Shown here: positions 41,420-50,811 of the stretch, in pieces | Layout: each line of letters begins with the position of its first letter | Position numbering within the stretch: the first letter of the stretch is position 1 | NCBI RefSeq assembly: GCF_946479685.1 | Contig: NZ_CAMLGS010000010.1 | Span: 1-64,000, forward strand | From: an uncultured Methylotenera sp. | Lineage (GTDB): Bacteria; Pseudomonadota; Gammaproteobacteria; Burkholderiales; Methylophilaceae | DNA length: 64,000 bases | Direction: 5' to 3' | Program-made: the position numbers and the translations under genes | The notes under the pieces: generated by a model | The model's input: only the letters and a program-made list of their open reading frames with translations | Told to the model about the DNA's origin: nothing | The model's database searches: none

Positions 41420-44400
41420 ATGCTCAACATGAACGCAATTGCGTACTTTTTCCGTAAAAAAGCTGGGTTTGCCGTATTGGTGTTGGCCATTCTGGCTTTG
41501 GTGTTTAGCTATTACGTCTATACCGAAAAGCAGTTGGATAAAGCCAGTGAGTCGCGCTATGTTTCCCATCAGTTAGCCAGCCAGCTCAGGCAGACTTCGG
41601 ACGACCTGACGCGCATGGTGCGCTCTTATGTGCTAACGGGCGATGTCCGATACAAACGTTATTTCCAGAATATTCTCGATATCCGTAACGGTAAGATCCC
41701 GCTCCCAGAGGGGTACTTTAACTCTTACTGGGATATGGTGCTGGTAGGCAAGTTGCCGCCGCCATCGACGCAAGGTAAAGGTGTTGCGCTATTGGATATG
41801 ATGCGTGATGCCGGATTTTCAACCGCTGAATTGGCGAAGTTAGCCTCTGCCAAACAATACTCTGATGACTTAACCGCCTTGGAGTTCGAGGCCATGCGTT
41901 TGGTTGAATCCAAGTCGTCGGATGCTGCTGCAAATCGTCTGCAAGCTGCACAGATGTTATTGGATAGCCGTTATCATCAGGCTAAGTCCAACATCATGGG
42001 GCCTATTAATGAAACTTTTTTGATGATGGATCACCGCACATCGAATGCAGTGGCGCATGCCAAAATGGTGGCTACCGTGTTTCGGGTGATTTTCATTTTT
42101 GTTGCGTTCTGGGCCATTTTCTTTATTTGGCGGGCTTATCGCACGCTGCATTCCACCTTAGGCGCAAGCGCAGACGAGGTATATCAGCATATCTCAAGAA
42201 TTGGTGCGGGTGATTTCTCCATGCCGATACACATTGCCCCCGAGCAAGATAATAGCGTGCTGGCAGAGTTGGCAAAAATGCAGAGCTTGCTGCATGCGCA
42301 TGACGTAGCGCGCACTTTAGCCGAGCAAGATCTGCATAGAAACAAGGCGCTGTTGGTCGAGGCGCAGCACATCGCACAAGTGGGCAGTTGGTCGCTGGAT
42401 TGGCAGACCGGCGAGCTAGCTTGGAGTGACGAGATTTTTCATATATTTGAAGTTGATCAACACCAGTTCTCCGCAAACTATGAAGCGTTTTTAAACACGA
42501 TACATCCTTGTGACCGTGAAACGGTTGATCGTGCTTTTATGGCATCGGTAGCGAGTCGCACGCCTTATGAGATTACGCATCGTTTGTTGCTTGCCGATGG
42601 CTCTGTGAAATGGGTGCATGAGCGCGGCACCTCTGGCTATGATGCCGCTGGTAATCCAATTTACTCACGCGGAACCGTGCAGGATGTGACCGAACGCCAA
42701 AATAGTGAAGCATTAATCCGCAAAACTGAGAGCTACATCACCAATATTCTAAACTCGGTTGAAGAAGTGATTTGGACCGCGAGTGCGCCAGACTTTAAGG
42801 TGAATCACGTTAATGCCGCGATAGAAAAACTATGCGGGTTATCGCAACAGGCGCTGATTGATGATAACGATGCGTGGATTAATATCATTCATCCTGAGGA
42901 GCGGACGCCAGTACGCTTGGCGATGGAGGCTGTGTTTGAGCAATCCAGTGTGGCGCTGGAGTATCGCATTGTCTTGGCTGACGGTACGGTGCGCTGGGTG
43001 TCTGATAGCCGTCATGTGGTGTATGGCGAGCATGGTGAGTTGGCTGAACTGGTATGCGTCATCCATGATGTCACCAATAAGCGTCTGGCTGCGGATGCTG
43101 ACCGTGAGAGTAAAGAGCGTGTGATTCAAATGCTGGAAACCAGCCCGATTGCGGTGCGTATTGCCACGCTTTCCGGTGATAAGGTGTTGTTTGCGAACAA
43201 GCGCTATACCGAGCTGATTAATTGCTCCCCAGATAAAGTGATTGGGCGCAATCCAATGCTCAATTATGCGCACATGGATGAATACGAGGCGATTCTGGCG
43301 CAGGTGAATGCTGGGAACGCCATCAATGATAGGCTGATACAGTTGGTAGTGGCAGATAAAGGGTCGGTCTGGGTGATGGCGTCCTACCGCCCCATACACT
43401 ATGAGGGAACGGCGGCCATCTTGGGCTGGTTCTATGACGTAACCGACCTCAGGCAGGCGCAGGATGCGCTGTTGCTCAGTGAAGCGCGCTTAAAACAGTC
43501 GCTAGAAGAACTAAAGTGCCAGAAGTATGCGCTGGATAAGCATGCCATTGTTGCCGTTACTGATGTGACTGGGCGCATTACTTACGCTAATGATAAGTTC
43601 AGTGAAATTAGTGGCTATGCAGTTGATGAGTTGGTGGGGCAGGATCATGCGATACTCAACTCCGGCTACCACCCCAAGGGCTACTTTAAAGAAATGTACC
43701 GCACCGTGGCGAATGGTCAGGTGTGGCATGATGAAATATGCAATCGTGCTAAAGACGGAAGGTTGTATTGGGTGGATACTACGATTGCGCCTTTCTTGGG
43801 TGAGGATGGCAAACCGCAAAGCTATATTTCTATCCGTACTGATATTACGCAGCGTAAAGCCGCTGAAGATAAAAGTAATTACCTGGCGCTGTATGATCCG
43901 CTAACCAACCTGCCTAATCGGCGCTTGCTGATGGATAGGTTAAGCCATGCCTTGGCATCTGCTACCCGTACCGGGCGCAACGGTGCCTTGCTGTTTTTAG
44001 ACCTGGATCACTTTAAAACCCTGAACGATACGCTGGGGCATGATGTGGGTGATTTGCTGCTGCAACAAGTGGCTGAGCGCTTAACCTCTTGCGTGCGAGA
44101 AGGCGATACGGTTGCGCGTCTGGGCGGTGATGAGTTTGTGGTGATTTTGGAAGGCATGAGCGAGCATGAGGTGGATGCTGCCACGCAGGCCGAAATGGTG
44201 GGTGAAAAAATCCTGATTAAATTCGTTCAGCCTTATCAATTTAAAGGATATGAGTATCACATTACGCCTAGTATTGGCATTACCTTGTTTGGTAAAAACA
44301 ACCTGAAGTCCGACGAGTTGTTAAAGCAGGCCGATATTGCCATGTATCAGGCGAAGAAGTTAGGGCGTAATGCGCTGAGCTTTTTTGACCCTAAAATGCA

Positions 44401-45172
44401 AGAGGGGATACAGGCGCGTGTGGATATGGAGCACGAGCTACGTAAAGCGCTGGATAAAAATGAGTTCCAGTTGTTTTATCAAATGCAGGTGGGCTTGGCC
44501 GACCGTGCAATAGGAGCGGAGGCGCTGATACGCTGGGTGCACCCAGAGCGTGGTTTAATCCCTCCTCATGAGTTTGTGCCGATTGCTGAAGATTCCGGCA
44601 TGATATTGTCTATTGGGGCGTGGGTGATAGATTCAGCCTGCGCGCAATTAAAGCGCTGGGAGCAAAGCGAGCGCACGCGCGAGCTGACATTGTCGGTAAA
44701 TGTGAGCGCTAAGCAGTTCCGTCAGGCCGACTTTGTGCAGCAAGTGACAATGGCGGTGGCGCGTCACGGGATTAATCCCATGCTGCTGAAGCTGGAGCTC
44801 ACCGAGAGTGCGTTGTTAGACCAAATTGAAGACGCCATTGACGTGATGAACGCGCTCAAGGATATTGGTATCAGGTTCTCGTTGGATGACTTCGGTACCG
44901 GCTATTCTTCCTTGCAGTATCTACGGTTATTGCCACTGTATCAGCTGAAGATAGATCGCTCATTTGTGTGCGATATTGCGCGCAGTAGCGGTGATCAGGC
45001 GATTGTGCGTACGATTATTGCGATGGCGCACACCCTGAATTTGAACGTGATTGCCGAAGGGGTGGAAACGCAAGTGCAGCAGGGTATCTTGCTGGATAGC
45101 GGCTGCATGCACTATCAAGGCTATTTATTTAGCAAGCCGGTGCCGGTAGATGCGTTTGAAGCGTTGCTGTAG
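41420..45172 (+). CDS. Membrane sensor with four PAS domains, GGDEF and EAL
   Basis: This 1250-residue protein has a first membrane helix (about 16-33), a periplasmic domain (about 34-215), a second helix (about 218-240), a HAMP-like linker, four PAS domains (about 310-430, 435-560, 565-690 and 700-825), a GGDEF domain and an EAL domain. The first two PAS domains are of the PAS_3 type (GSWSLDW). GGDEF is at residues 902-906 with the intact inhibition site REGD before it, and EALIRW, LELTES and DDFGTGYSSL mark an apparently active EAL. It could make or break c-di-GMP depending on ligand. It is paralogous to the 14274-17357 protein in the output domains only. Confidence 0.92.
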   Translation: MLNMNAIAYFFRKKAGFAVLVLAILALVFSYYVYTEKQLDKASESRYVSHQLASQLRQTSDDLTRMVRSYVLTGDVRYKRYFQNILDIRNGKIPLPEGYFNSYWDMVLVGKLPPPSTQGKGVALLDMMRDAGFSTAELAKLASAKQYSDDLTALEFEAMRLVESKSSDAAANRLQAAQMLLDSRYHQAKSNIMGPINETFLMMDHRTSNAVAHAKMVATVFRVIFIFVAFWAIFFIWRAYRTLHSTLGASADEVYQHISRIGAGDFSMPIHIAPEQDNSVLAELAKMQSLLHAHDVARTLAEQDLHRNKALLVEAQHIAQVGSWSLDWQTGELAWSDEIFHIFEVDQHQFSANYEAFLNTIHPCDRETVDRAFMASVASRTPYEITHRLLLADGSVKWVHERGTSGYDAAGNPIYSRGTVQDVTERQNSEALIRKTESYITNILNSVEEVIWTASAPDFKVNHVNAAIEKLCGLSQQALIDDNDAWINIIHPEERTPVRLAMEAVFEQSSVALEYRIVLADGTVRWVSDSRHVVYGEHGELAELVCVIHDVTNKRLAADADRESKERVIQMLETSPIAVRIATLSGDKVLFANKRYTELINCSPDKVIGRNPMLNYAHMDEYEAILAQVNAGNAINDRLIQLVVADKGSVWVMASYRPIHYEGTAAILGWFYDVTDLRQAQDALLLSEARLKQSLEELKCQKYALDKHAIVAVTDVTGRITYANDKFSEISGYAVDELVGQDHAILNSGYHPKGYFKEMYRTVANGQVWHDEICNRAKDGRLYWVDTTIAPFLGEDGKPQSYISIRTDITQRKAAEDKSNYLALYDPLTNLPNRRLLMDRLSHALASATRTGRNGALLFLDLDHFKTLNDTLGHDVGDLLLQQVAERLTSCVREGDTVARLGGDEFVVILEGMSEHEVDAATQAEMVGEKILIKFVQPYQFKGYEYHITPSIGITLFGKNNLKSDELLKQADIAMYQAKKLGRNALSFFDPKMQEGIQARVDMEHELRKALDKNEFQLFYQMQVGLADRAIGAEALIRWVHPERGLIPPHEFVPIAEDSGMILSIGAWVIDSACAQLKRWEQSERTRELTLSVNVSAKQFRQADFVQQVTMAVARHGINPMLLKLELTESALLDQIEDAIDVMNALKDIGIRFSLDDFGTGYSSLQYLRLLPLYQLKIDRSFVCDIARSSGDQAIVRTIIAMAHTLNLNVIAEGVETQVQQGILLDSGCMHYQGYLFSKPVPVDAFEALL

Positions 45173-45497
45173 TGCATTTAGCGTACATTCTAATGTCACT
45201 TTAGTAGCGCTGTATCTAGGTATGGTTGTGACAATGCCACTAAATTGTATCAAGTGTGCTGTAAAGTGTTAAAATCGGACAAGACGATTGGTTTTAAAGG
45301 CAAAAATGCGAAATTAGCCGTTTTTGCTGCTTGCGCGACAAATAAAAGCCGTCACGTGCGGATAAAGCCGTAGTGAGCTGTAGTTGTAGCGAACACCCCC
45401 ATCGTTTTATTATTGATAAGCCCGCGCTATACGGGCTTTGTTGTTTGTGAGTTTTGTTGCCGCACACTTTAGTTGTGGCAACCCATGAGTTATCTAA
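45173..45497. other. Leader region of aroG with two hairpins
   Basis: These 325 bp contain no supported gene. GCAAAAA (45300-45306) pairs with TTTTTGC (45321-45327), and AAGCCCG (45418-45424) with CGGGCTT (45432-45438), the latter followed by TGTTGTTTG. The second hairpin is terminator-like and lies about 60 bp before aroG, so it could attenuate aroG or end an upstream transcript. I found no leader peptide rich in aromatic residues. Confidence 0.45.
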
Positions 45498-46592
45498 ATG
45501 AGCCCAGTCCATAAAATTATTACTGATGATGTGCGCATCATTGAAATCAAAGAGCTGACATTGCCGTCTGTGCTAGTGGATAAACTTGAGCCTAGCGCAG
45601 CCACCACGGATATGATCGTGAAAACCCGTGCGGATATCCACCGCATTCTGCATAGCGCCAATGACCGCCTATTGGTGGTGATCGGGCCGTGCTCGATTCA
45701 TGATTATGCGGCAGGCATCGAGTATGCAAAACGTCTGCTAGAGCAGTACCACAAATATAGCGAAGAGCTATTGATTGTGATGCGCGTTTACTTTGAAAAG
45801 CCGCGCACTACGGTGGGCTGGAAAGGCTTGATTAACGACCCGCATTTAGATGGCAGCTTTAATATCAATGCCGGCTTGGAGCTGGCGCGCCGCTTCCTGT
45901 TAGAAGTGAACGAGCTAGGCTTGCCGGCCGCTACCGAATTTTTGGATACGATAACCCCGCAATACACGGCAGATTTGGTGAGCTGGGGCGCAATTGGCGC
46001 ACGTACCACAGAATCTCAAATTCACCGTGAATTAGCGTCTGGCTTGTCTTGCCCAGTTGGCTTTAAAAATGGTACCGATGGCAATATCCGTATCGCCGTT
46101 GATGCGATTAAGGCGGCAGCTAGTCCGCACCACTTCTTGTCTGTAACTAAAGAAGGGCGCTCTGCCATTATCTCTACCACCGGTAATGAAGACTGCCACG
46201 TAATTTTGCGCGGCGGTAAAACCCCAAATTACGATGCTGCAAGTGTAGAGGCTGCGGCAGTAGAGCTGGCGCAGTCTGGCTTGAACGCCAAGGTGATGAT
46301 TGATTGCTCCCATGCGAATAGCCAGCGCCAGTATCAGTTGCAGGCACAAGTAGCTGAACATGTGGCGGAGCAGCTGCGTGCGGGTGATGACCGCATTATG
46401 GGCCTGATGATTGAATCGCACCTGAAGGCTGGCCGCCAGGATCATGCGCCAGGCTGCGAGCTGACCTATGGTCAGTCGATTACCGATGCATGTTTGGGCT
46501 GGGAAGAAACCTTGCCGTTATTGGATATGCTAGCTGAGAGCGTGAAAGCACGCCGCCTTAAAAATCAGCAAGATGACGACAGTGATGAGTGA
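45498..46592 (+). CDS. aroG: 3-deoxy-7-phosphoheptulonate synthase (class I, AroG/F/H type)
   Basis: This 364-residue DAHP synthase joins phosphoenolpyruvate and erythrose 4-phosphate in the first step of the shikimate pathway. Landmarks are VVIGPCSIHDYAAGIEYAKRL, YFEKPRTTVGWKGLINDP, GARTTESQIHRELASGLS, PVGFKNGTDGN and IDCSHANSQ, covering the metal and substrate sites. Length fits the class I type. Which amino acid gives feedback inhibition cannot be read with confidence. The ATG at 45498 lies behind a leader with two hairpins. Confidence 0.95.
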   Translation: MSPVHKIITDDVRIIEIKELTLPSVLVDKLEPSAATTDMIVKTRADIHRILHSANDRLLVVIGPCSIHDYAAGIEYAKRLLEQYHKYSEELLIVMRVYFEKPRTTVGWKGLINDPHLDGSFNINAGLELARRFLLEVNELGLPAATEFLDTITPQYTADLVSWGAIGARTTESQIHRELASGLSCPVGFKNGTDGNIRIAVDAIKAAASPHHFLSVTKEGRSAIISTTGNEDCHVILRGGKTPNYDAASVEAAAVELAQSGLNAKVMIDCSHANSQRQYQLQAQVAEHVAEQLRAGDDRIMGLMIESHLKAGRQDHAPGCELTYGQSITDACLGWEETLPLLDMLAESVKARRLKNQQDDDSDE

Positions 46593-46703
46593 GGCGCAGT
46601 AGTCTTTACAGCTTAAATTTCAGGTGGTTGGGGCTAGCATAAAAATCTAGTGGATTCAGGTATAATCACGGGTTATTTAACGTATTAAGAACGGTGATTT
46701 TCT

Positions 46704-46988
46704 ATGCCTATTTACGATTATCAATGTAGTAGTTGCGGACATAAAGCAGAAGTTATGCGCAAAGTGAGTGCTGCCAGCGTAGAGGCCTGCCCGCAATGTG
46801 CGCAAGAGACTTTCTCTAAACAACTGTCAGCGCCTAGCTTTCAGTTAAATGGCACGGGCTGGTATGCCACCGATTTTAAAGGTAGTGGTTCAAGTACTTC
46901 AGCTAAATCAGCGAGCTCGGCATCTGAGCCGGCTAGCGAAACTAGTGCTGCGCCTGCTGCTTGCGCCACCGGCTGTGCATGTCACTAG
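46704..46988 (+). CDS. FmdB-type zinc-ribbon protein
   Basis: This 94-residue protein begins MPIYDYQCSSCGHKAEVMRK with a second CPQC pair, the zinc ribbon of the FmdB/CxxC-CxxC-SSSS regulatory family. The middle is Ser/Ala-rich, and the C-terminus has another Cys-rich tail (CATGCACH). In methylotrophs FmdB was linked to formamidase regulation, but most members have no known role. It lies directly upstream of DUF502 and aspS, a common betaproteobacterial order. A TATAAT hexamer at 46661-46666 may be its -10 box. Confidence 0.9.
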   Translation: MPIYDYQCSSCGHKAEVMRKVSAASVEACPQCAQETFSKQLSAPSFQLNGTGWYATDFKGSGSSTSAKSASSASEPASETSAAPAACATGCACH

Positions 46989-47011
46989 TGGCGGCTGAAT
47001 AAATCACGCTA

Positions 47012-47638
47012 ATGAAAAAATATTTTATTACAGGCTTGCTGGTGCTAGTGCCCTTGGTGATTACCATTTGGGTGCTCAAGTCACTGATCGGCGTGATGGA
47101 TCAAAGCCTGCTGCTATTGCCTGAGGCTTGGCATCCGCATACCTTTTTAGGGCGTGATATCCCGGGTATCGGTGCGATTTTAACCATTTTGATCGTGCTA
47201 ACCACGGGTTTGATTGCAACCAACTTCTTTGGCATGCAGCTGATTCGCCTATGGGAGAATTTGCTTAACCGCCTGCCTGTGGTGAAGTCAATTTATTCTA
47301 GCGTGAAGCAAGTGTCTGATACTTTGTTTTCTGACTCGGGCAACGCGTTTCGTAAGGCAGTGTTAGTGCAGTTTCCGCATGCGGGTGCATGGACGATTGC
47401 GTTTTTAACCGGTACGCCAGGCGGCGATGTGGTCAATCACTTGCAAGGTGATTATGTGAGCGTGTTTGTGCCAACCACGCCTAACCCAACCAGCGGCTAT
47501 TTTCTGATGCTGCCGAAAGCGGATGTGATCGAGCTGGAAATGACCGTAGACGAAGCACTTAAATATATTATTTCTATGGGCGTGGTTGCGCCCGTACATA
47601 AAATTCCAAAACTTTTAACTCAATATTCAAACGATTAA
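47012..47638 (+). CDS. DUF502 family membrane protein
   Basis: This 208-residue protein has two N-terminal hydrophobic segments (FITGLLVLVPLVITIWVL and IGAILTILIVLTTGLIATNFF) and a soluble domain with LPVVKSIYSSVKQVSDTLF and TTPNPTSGYFLMLPKADV. This is the DUF502 pattern. The function is unknown. The gene is 23 bp after fmdB and 3 bp before aspS, so co-transcription is likely. Confidence 0.92.
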   Translation: MKKYFITGLLVLVPLVITIWVLKSLIGVMDQSLLLLPEAWHPHTFLGRDIPGIGAILTILIVLTTGLIATNFFGMQLIRLWENLLNRLPVVKSIYSSVKQVSDTLFSDSGNAFRKAVLVQFPHAGAWTIAFLTGTPGGDVVNHLQGDYVSVFVPTTPNPTSGYFLMLPKADVIELEMTVDEALKYIISMGVVAPVHKIPKLLTQYSND

Positions 47639-47641
47639 ATT

Positions 47642-49429
47642 ATGATGCGTACACATTACTGCGGCCATTTAAACCGCGAACACATTGGTCAAACTGTCAC
47701 ATTATGTGGTTGGGCGCATCGTCGCCGTGACCACGGTGGCGTTATTTTTATCGACTTGCGTGACCGTGAAGGTTTGGCGCAAATCGTGATTGACCCGGAT
47801 ACTAAAGGTGCATTTAGCGTTGCGGAAACTGTGCGTAGCGAGTTTGTGCTGAAAGTGGTGTGTAAAGTGCGCGCGCGTCCAGAAGGCACGGTTAACCCTA
47901 ACCTGCCAACGGGTGAAGTAGAAATGTTAGCGACTGAGATCGAGGTGTTAAACCCATCTCTCACGCCACCGTTCATGCTAGATGATGAAAACCTGACTGA
48001 AACTGTGCGTTTGGAGCACCGTTATATTGACCTGCGTCGTCCTACCATGCAGAAAAATATGATGCTGCGTTACCGCGTGGCTAAAACCCTGCGTGACTAC
48101 TTGGATGTAAATGGCTTTATTGAGGTAGAAACGCCAATGCTGACACGTAGCACACCAGAAGGTGCGCGTGACTACCTGGTGCCTAGCCGTGTGCATCATG
48201 GTCAGTTCTTTGCATTGCCGCAATCCCCGCAATTGTTTAAACAATTGTTGATGGTGTCAGGCTTTGACCGCTACTTCCAAATCACCAAATGTTTCCGCGA
48301 CGAAGACTTGCGCGCTGACCGTCAGCCAGAATTCACGCAAGTGGATATCGAAACATCGTTTATGGAAGAAAACGATATTATGGATTTGGTGGAAGAAATG
48401 ATCCGCCAAATGCTGAAAAATGTTCAGAACGTGGACTTGCCAGCTAAATTCCCACGCATGCCATTTGCTGAGGCCATGAATCGCTACGGTTCAGACAAGC
48501 CAGATATGCGTGTGACCTTAGAAATCACCGAGCTTTCAGATGTGATGAAAGACGTGGACTTTAAAGTGTTCGCCGGTGCTGCCAATATGGCAGGTGGCCG
48601 TGTAGCAGCCTTACGCGTGCCTAACGGCGCGGCAATCAGCCGTTCAGAAATCGATGCTTACACTGAGTTTGTGAAGATTTATGGCGCTAAAGGTTTGGCG
48701 TACATCAAAATCAACGATATCACTAAACTAAACGAAGAAGGCCTGCAAAGCCCTATCGTGAAAAACATTCACGAAACCGCATTGAAAGCCATTATCGAGC
48801 GCACAGGCGCACAAAATGGCGACATCGTGTTCTTCGGTGCTGATAAATTGAAAGTGGTGAACGAAGCTTTAGGTGCGTTGCGCCTAAAAGTAGGTCACGA
48901 TAAAGGCCATGTGGATGGCCGCGCTTGGGCGCCATTGTGGGTGGTGGACTTCCCGATGTTCGAGCATGATGAAGAAAACGACCGCTGGGTGGCACTACAC
49001 CATCCGTTCACGGCGCCAAAAGATGGTCACGAAGACCTGCTGGTTTCTAACCCGGGCGCATGTTTATCTAAAGCCTACGACATGGTGTTAAACGGCTGGG
49101 AAGTGGGTGGCGGTTCTGTACGTATCCATAAACAAGACGTGCAGTCTAAAGTATTTGATGCGCTGAAAATCAGCCGTGAAGAAGCGCAAGAAAAGTTTGG
49201 CTTCTTGCTAGACGCATTGCAATACGGCGCGCCTCCACACGGTGGTTTGGCGTTCGGTTTAGACCGTTTGGTAACATTGATGGCTGGTGCCGAGTCTATC
49301 CGTGACGTGATTGCGTTCCCTAAAACACAACGTGCACAGTGCTTGATGACCAACGCACCGAACGAAGTGGATGAGAAGCAATTACGTGAGTTACACATTC
49401 GCGTCCGTTCACAAAATCCAGCAGCGTAA
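47642..49429 (+). CDS. aspS: Aspartyl-tRNA synthetase, likely non-discriminating
   Basis: This 595-residue class II synthetase has the N-terminal anticodon-binding OB fold ([15 protein letters not shown]), motif 2 ([18 protein letters not shown]) and motif 3 ([14 protein letters not shown]), with the bacterial GAD insertion between. His31 lies in RRRDHGG, as in the non-discriminating enzyme of Pseudomonas aeruginosa, whereas E. coli has Leu there; with a GatCAB amidotransferase it could also charge tRNA-Asn. The first of two ATG codons aligns with the Pseudomonas start. It is followed by a large imperfect palindrome. Confidence 0.96.
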   Translation: MMRTHYCGHLNREHIGQTVTLCGWAHRRRDHGGVIFIDLRDREGLAQIVIDPDTKGAFSVAETVRSEFVLKVVCKVRARPEGTVNPNLPTGEVEMLATEIEVLNPSLTPPFMLDDENLTETVRLEHRYIDLRRPTMQKNMMLRYRVAKTLRDYLDVNGFIEVETPMLTRSTPEGARDYLVPSRVHHGQFFALPQSPQLFKQLLMVSGFDRYFQITKCFRDEDLRADRQPEFTQVDIETSFMEENDIMDLVEEMIRQMLKNVQNVDLPAKFPRMPFAEAMNRYGSDKPDMRVTLEITELSDVMKDVDFKVFAGAANMAGGRVAALRVPNGAAISRSEIDAYTEFVKIYGAKGLAYIKINDITKLNEEGLQSPIVKNIHETALKAIIERTGAQNGDIVFFGADKLKVVNEALGALRLKVGHDKGHVDGRAWAPLWVVDFPMFEHDEENDRWVALHHPFTAPKDGHEDLLVSNPGACLSKAYDMVLNGWEVGGGSVRIHKQDVQSKVFDALKISREEAQEKFGFLLDALQYGAPPHGGLAFGLDRLVTLMAGAESIRDVIAFPKTQRAQCLMTNAPNEVDEKQLRELHIRVRSQNPAA

Positions 49430-49529
49430 AATGCATTTCACTTCACGATAACGTTGTTACATCCGCTTGCCGTACTACTCGTACTGTCTACGCGGATGTG
49501 CCTAGTTCTCGTATCGTGAATCGCATTTT
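49428..49529. repeat. Long nested palindrome after aspS
   Basis: Three nested arm pairs are visible: AAAATGC/GCATTTT (49428-49434 and 49523-49529), TTCACGATA/TATCGTGAA (49442-49450 and 49512-49520) and ACATCCGC/GCGGATGT (49459-49466 and 49492-49499). The outer arms overlap the aspS stop. It may end aspS transcription or be an interspersed palindromic element. Confidence 0.6.
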
Positions 49530-49597
49530 TAGCGCGAATTGCATTTTATAGAGTGAGTCTTTTTTATTTAGAGGCGACGTCAATTCACTAAATCAAG

Positions 49598-49623
49598 TAG
49601 GGTGGGCTCAACAACCCACCCTA
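49598..49623. repeat. TAGGGTGGG palindrome
   Basis: TAGGGTGGG and CCCACCCTA are perfect 9-base arms around the loop CTCAACAA. Palindromes with these arms are scattered through many bacterial genomes. It lies 45 bp before apt and could act as a hairpin in the apt leader. Confidence 0.6.
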
Positions 49624-49668
49624 ACATTTAATTAACGGCAATCTACGTACAATCTGAGTACTGAATTT

Positions 49669-50196
49669 ATGCCCATCAAATCCCTCATCCGTACCATCCC
49701 CCATTACCCGAAACAAGGTATCCAGTTCCGCGATATCACCACTTTACTGAAAGACCCGGTAGGCTTTCGTATGGTAGTGGATGCGTTTGCTCAGCATTAT
49801 GCTAACCACAAAGTAGAGAAAATCGCAGGTATAGAAGCGCGTGGTTTTATTATTGGCGCAGCGCTGGCGTATAAGCTGGGCGTGGGTTTTGTACCTGTGC
49901 GTAAATCGGGCAAGCTACCGGCGGAAACGATTGGCCATGATTATGCTTTGGAGTACGGTGCGGATCGTGTGGAGATTCATACCGATGCGGTCACGCAAGG
50001 TGAAAAAGTGTTATTGGTCGATGACCTGATTGCGACAGGCGGCACAGCAGAGGCGGCGGTGGCATTACTGCAAAAATTAGGCGCTGATGTTGTGGGTTGT
50101 GCTTTTGTCATTAACTTGCCAGACTTGGGCGGCTCGCAGCGTTTCAGTGATGCAGGTTTAGTGCCTTTCTCACTGTGCGAGTTTGAAGGGGATTAG
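49669..50196 (+). CDS. apt: Adenine phosphoribosyltransferase
   Basis: This 175-residue purine salvage enzyme makes AMP from adenine and PRPP. It has [16 protein letters not shown], the substrate loop [34 protein letters not shown] and the PRPP-binding motif [17 protein letters not shown]. All are standard for bacterial Apt, and the length is normal. It is cytosolic. No other purine gene is near; the gene sits between two palindromic intergenic elements and a VOC protein. Confidence 0.96.
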   Translation: MPIKSLIRTIPHYPKQGIQFRDITTLLKDPVGFRMVVDAFAQHYANHKVEKIAGIEARGFIIGAALAYKLGVGFVPVRKSGKLPAETIGHDYALEYGADRVEIHTDAVTQGEKVLLVDDLIATGGTAEAAVALLQKLGADVVGCAFVINLPDLGGSQRFSDAGLVPFSLCEFEGD

Positions 50197-50298
50197 TCCT
50201 GTTCATCTGTTAGTGCTAGTTACGCAGCGCAGCAAAAATGTTAAAGTGTGCAGACTAAATATTGCCGAACGCTAATCGGCCTGTTAAGAAACCATATT

Positions 50299-50694
50299 AT
50301 GCCAGTTACCCAACTTAATCATTACAATCTACGCACGCCTTACGAGACGATGCTAAAGCTCAAGGACTTTTACTGTGATGTGCTCGGCTTAACGGTCGGG
50401 CCACGTGAGGGTTTTACCAGTAGAGGGTTTTGGCTGTATATTGGTGACACGCATGTGCTGCATCTGGCTGAGTATCGGGGTGAAGGCGAGCCGTTAACCA
50501 ACGTGCTAACCACCATTGATCATATCTCATTTACTTGCACCGACCTGCCGGCAATGGAGGCGCATTTGCAAAGCCGAGATATACACTACACCACGCGGGA
50601 TTTGCCAGTGTTGAATGTAAAGCAAATCAATTTTAAAGACCCTGTAGGTAACGGCATTGAGTTGTTCTTTTATATGGAACATGAAGCAGTATAA
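50299..50694 (+). CDS. VOC (glyoxalase/bleomycin-resistance superfamily) protein
   Basis: This 131-residue protein from the ATG at 50299 has the paired beta-alpha-beta3 VOC fold: QLNHYNLRTPYETMLKLKDFY, FWLYIGDTHVLHLAEY, TIDHISFTC and FKDPVGNGIELFFY. Metal-ligand positions of the superfamily are filled by His (LNHYN, VLHLAE, IDHISF) and Glu (GIELFF). The reaction is not predictable. Seventeen more codons are open upstream, but they do not resemble the family start. Confidence 0.85.
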   Translation: MPVTQLNHYNLRTPYETMLKLKDFYCDVLGLTVGPREGFTSRGFWLYIGDTHVLHLAEYRGEGEPLTNVLTTIDHISFTCTDLPAMEAHLQSRDIHYTTRDLPVLNVKQINFKDPVGNGIELFFYMEHEAV

Positions 50695-50811
50695 GCATTG
50701 CTAAACCATTGCCGAATGGGGCGGCGTGGTTAGAACTATCTAATCAATCATTGTGTCTTACAGTGGTAAATATGCAGTCGTAAAATCTGGTAATTATTGG
50801 GAGTGTTTCAT

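Noticed and set aside
42839..43399. 186-codon antisense frame in the four-PAS gene
   Set aside because: It is a long shadow frame opposite a clear PAS coding region and is rich in His and Arg as expected from the reverse strand.
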